Shown here: in pieces, positions 5,052 to 6,261 of the stretch
How positions within the stretch are numbered: the first letter of the stretch is position 1
How the letters are laid out: each line of letters starts with the position of its first letter
Source: Candidatus Heimdallarchaeota archaeon LC_2
GTDB lineage: Archaea; Asgardarchaeota; Heimdallarchaeia; Heimdallarchaeales; Kariarchaeaceae
DNA length: 6,261 nucleotides
Assembly (NCBI GenBank): GCA_001940725.1
Contig: MDVR01000131.1
Span: 1 to 6,261, forward strand
Reading direction: 5' to 3'
The notes under the pieces: model-generated
What the model was told of the DNA's origin: nothing
Database searches by the model: none
What the model saw: the letters and a program-made list of their open reading frames with translations, nothing else
Position numbers and translations under genes: made by a program

Positions 5052-6005
5052 ATGAGGAGCTTTGCAGGTAGAGATATATTATCATTAAAAGAATTTGAAA
5101 GAAATGAGTTTATGCATGTTTTTGAAACTGCTGCTGAACTTGAACCAATTGCAAGAAGTAGAACAAGATCTGATCTGCTCGAAGGAAAAATCCTTCTTCC
5201 AGCATTTTACCAACCAAGTACAAGAACTAGATTGGCACATGAAACTGCTATGTTAAGATTAGGTGGTCATGTACATGGTTTCTCTGATGCGAAAAATACC
5301 AGAGCTGGTGATTTTTATCAAGAAAGTATCAAAGACACCGTAAAAATGCTTGAATATTATGGTGATGTAATTGTCATGCGTCACTTCCAACAAGGAGCTC
5401 CTACAGAAGCAGCTAAATGGGCATCTGTACCAATATTGAATGCGGGAGATGGATGGGGAGAACATCCAACACAAGTATTAACCGATTTGTACACAATTCT
5501 TAAGGAAAAAGGTACTTTGGATGGTATTAACATTTTAGCAGTAGGAGACATGCGAATGAGAACAATGCATAGTATAAGCTATGCAGCAAGTCAATTTGAT
5601 ATTGAAATTTCTTATGTATCTCCCCCTGATATGTCATTAACTGATGATTTCAAGAAAGAGCTGGGGGCAAGAGGAAATCTATTCCAAGAATATGATTCTG
5701 TCCATGATTGCTTACCACAAGCCGATGTAATCTATATGGAGCCAACTATCCAAGCTGATTACACGGCGTCTCGAGAAGATAAACCAGATGATTACGGATT
5801 AACGCCTAAAGAATATGTGATAGATTTGAAACTATTAAATGAAAAAGCAAAATCTGATGCTATTGTTTTACATTCCCTACCTCGTATGGATGAATTGAAT
5901 ACGGATGTAGATAATTCTAAGTATGCAAGATACTGGGAAGAAGCTTTCAATGGTGTAGTCATGAGAATGTCTTTACTTTCATTAGTACTTGGTGCAATGG
6001 AATAA
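5052..6005 (+). CDS. PyrB-like carbamoyltransferase (aspartate/ornithine carbamoyltransferase superfamily)
   Basis: 317 aa, near the usual 300-310 of catalytic chains, soluble. The carbamoyl-phosphate site is intact: STRTR (56-60), R110 in VMRHFQ, and H138 and Q141 in GDGWGEHPTQ. The second domain has the nucleotide-like fold start VGDMRMRTMHS (164-174; R170 aligns with E. coli R167) and HSLPRMDE (274-281). By overall similarity it would be called aspartate carbamoyltransferase, the second step of pyrimidine synthesis. However, the E. coli 80s-loop residues S80 and K84 align with R84 and with F88/Y89 in NTRAGDFYQES. The R229-V-Q231 motif is replaced by EPTIQAD (230-236), and HPLPR is HSLPR. 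The second-substrate site is therefore altered, and aspartate may not be the acceptor. No pyrI regulatory-chain gene follows, although archaeal pyrB is often paired with one. The start is fixed by a perfect Shine-Dalgarno sequence. I am sure of the superfamily, not of the substrate. Confidence 0.85.
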   Translation: MRSFAGRDILSLKEFERNEFMHVFETAAELEPIARSRTRSDLLEGKILLPAFYQPSTRTRLAHETAMLRLGGHVHGFSDAKNTRAGDFYQESIKDTVKMLEYYGDVIVMRHFQQGAPTEAAKWASVPILNAGDGWGEHPTQVLTDLYTILKEKGTLDGINILAVGDMRMRTMHSISYAASQFDIEISYVSPPDMSLTDDFKKELGARGNLFQEYDSVHDCLPQADVIYMEPTIQADYTASREDKPDDYGLTPKEYVIDLKLLNEKAKSDAIVLHSLPRMDELNTDVDNSKYARYWEEAFNGVVMRMSLLSLVLGAME

Positions 6006-6020
6006 TTCCACTTTGTAAAA

Positions 6021-6044
6021 ATAATAAAAATAATAAAAATAATT
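6021..6044 (+). repeat. Short AT-only tandem repeat
   Basis: The 9-base unit ATAATAAAA occurs twice in full (6021-6029, 6030-6038), followed by a partial copy (ATAATT), just after the stop of the PyrB-like gene and before the VOC gene promoter. It is probably low-complexity intergenic DNA, possibly part of a transcription end region. Confidence 0.6.
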
Positions 6045-6058
6045 CGATAAACAAGTTG

Positions 6059-6066
6059 TTTATAAA
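6059..6066 (+). promoter_or_regulatory. TATA box of the VOC-family gene
   Basis: TTTATAAA, centred about 27.5 bases before the ATG at 6090, with no Shine-Dalgarno sequence between. It suggests an independent, leaderless transcript, so the VOC gene need not be an operon partner of the PyrB-like gene. Confidence 0.6.
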
Positions 6067-6089
6067 AACAAAACAAAGTTCCCTTCATT

Positions 6090-6261
6090 ATGGGAAATAT
6101 TAAATTCAAGCAATTGATAGTTTATGTAAATGATATACAAAATATGGTTAATTTTTACAAGGATGTTATTGGATTAACTATCTCTTACCCCCACGTAGAT
6201 GATTATGCCGATCAAACATACGTCTCCTTCGGAACAGGTGCAGCTACGTTTGCATTACATA
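6090..6261 (+). CDS. Glyoxalase/VOC-superfamily protein, N-terminal part (3' end outside window)
   Basis: 57 codons are visible from ATG 6090 to the right edge. They show the first beta-alpha-beta-beta module of a vicinal oxygen chelate (VOC) domain: IVYVNDIQNMVNFYKDVIGL (residues 10-29, strand then helix with the family's typical FYKDVIGL), followed by the strands TYVSFGTG and ATFALH. VOC proteins include metal-dependent glyoxalases, dioxygenases and antibiotic-binding proteins. The visible part is too short to choose among them, and the C-terminal metal ligands are missing. H57, the last visible residue, is in a strand position where many members place a metal ligand or substrate contact, but this is only suggestive. 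A TATA box lies about 27 bases upstream, so the start looks sound. Confidence 0.8.
   Translation, partial: MGNIKFKQLIVYVNDIQNMVNFYKDVIGLTISYPHVDDYADQTYVSFGTGAATFALH

Noticed and set aside
5259..5474. Minus-strand open frame inside the carbamoyltransferase gene
   Set aside because: It lies wholly within a gene with clear catalytic motifs and has no signals of its own.
5792..6109. Minus-strand open frame of 105 codons across the end of the PyrB-like gene
   Set aside because: Its N-terminal half reads AT-only intergenic repeats (runs of I, F, I) and the rest is antisense to HSLPR and the C-terminal helix. It overlaps the VOC start.

Overview
The window looks archaeal. It is AT-rich: a sampled line of the cbs gene has 20 G/C in 60 bases. 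Most coding starts have a TATA-like box centred 26-28 bases upstream, which is the archaeal spacing for leaderless mRNAs. The two remaining starts have a short leader with a Shine-Dalgarno sequence. My best guess is a low-GC member of the Nitrososphaerota (Thaumarchaeota), perhaps Nitrosocosmicus-like. This rests on composition, promoter style and gene content, not on a search.

Layout. Bases 1-224 hold the 3' end of a DsrE-family gene that is clearly richer in GC than the rest. Next come two unrecognised small genes arranged divergently (409-813 on minus, 901-1266 on plus). A stretch without an intact gene follows (1267-1705). It contains a strong hairpin and what looks like the relic of a small zinc-ribbon gene. 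The core of the window is a reverse transsulfuration pair on the plus strand, cystathionine beta-synthase (1706-3097) and cystathionine gamma-lyase (best start 3204, end 4355). A DoxX-family membrane protein gene (4394-4816, minus) converges on the lyase. Divergent from doxX is a PyrB-like carbamoyltransferase gene (5052-6005). The window ends inside a glyoxalase/VOC-fold gene that starts at 6090.

How the genes work together. The beta-synthase would condense serine with homocysteine to cystathionine, and the gamma-lyase would release cysteine, so the pair links methionine-derived sulfur to cysteine. DsrE and DoxX families recur in sulfur and redox contexts, but nothing here ties them directly to the pair. 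The PyrB-like protein keeps the carbamoyl-phosphate site, but several residues that bind aspartate in the E. coli enzyme are not where expected. No pyrI follows it, so its substrate is open.

I see no clear new multi-gene system. The points most worth a second look are the unusual carbamoyltransferase, the two classes of translation start, the zinc-ribbon relic, and the small gene at 409-813 with its start-less hydrophobic extension.
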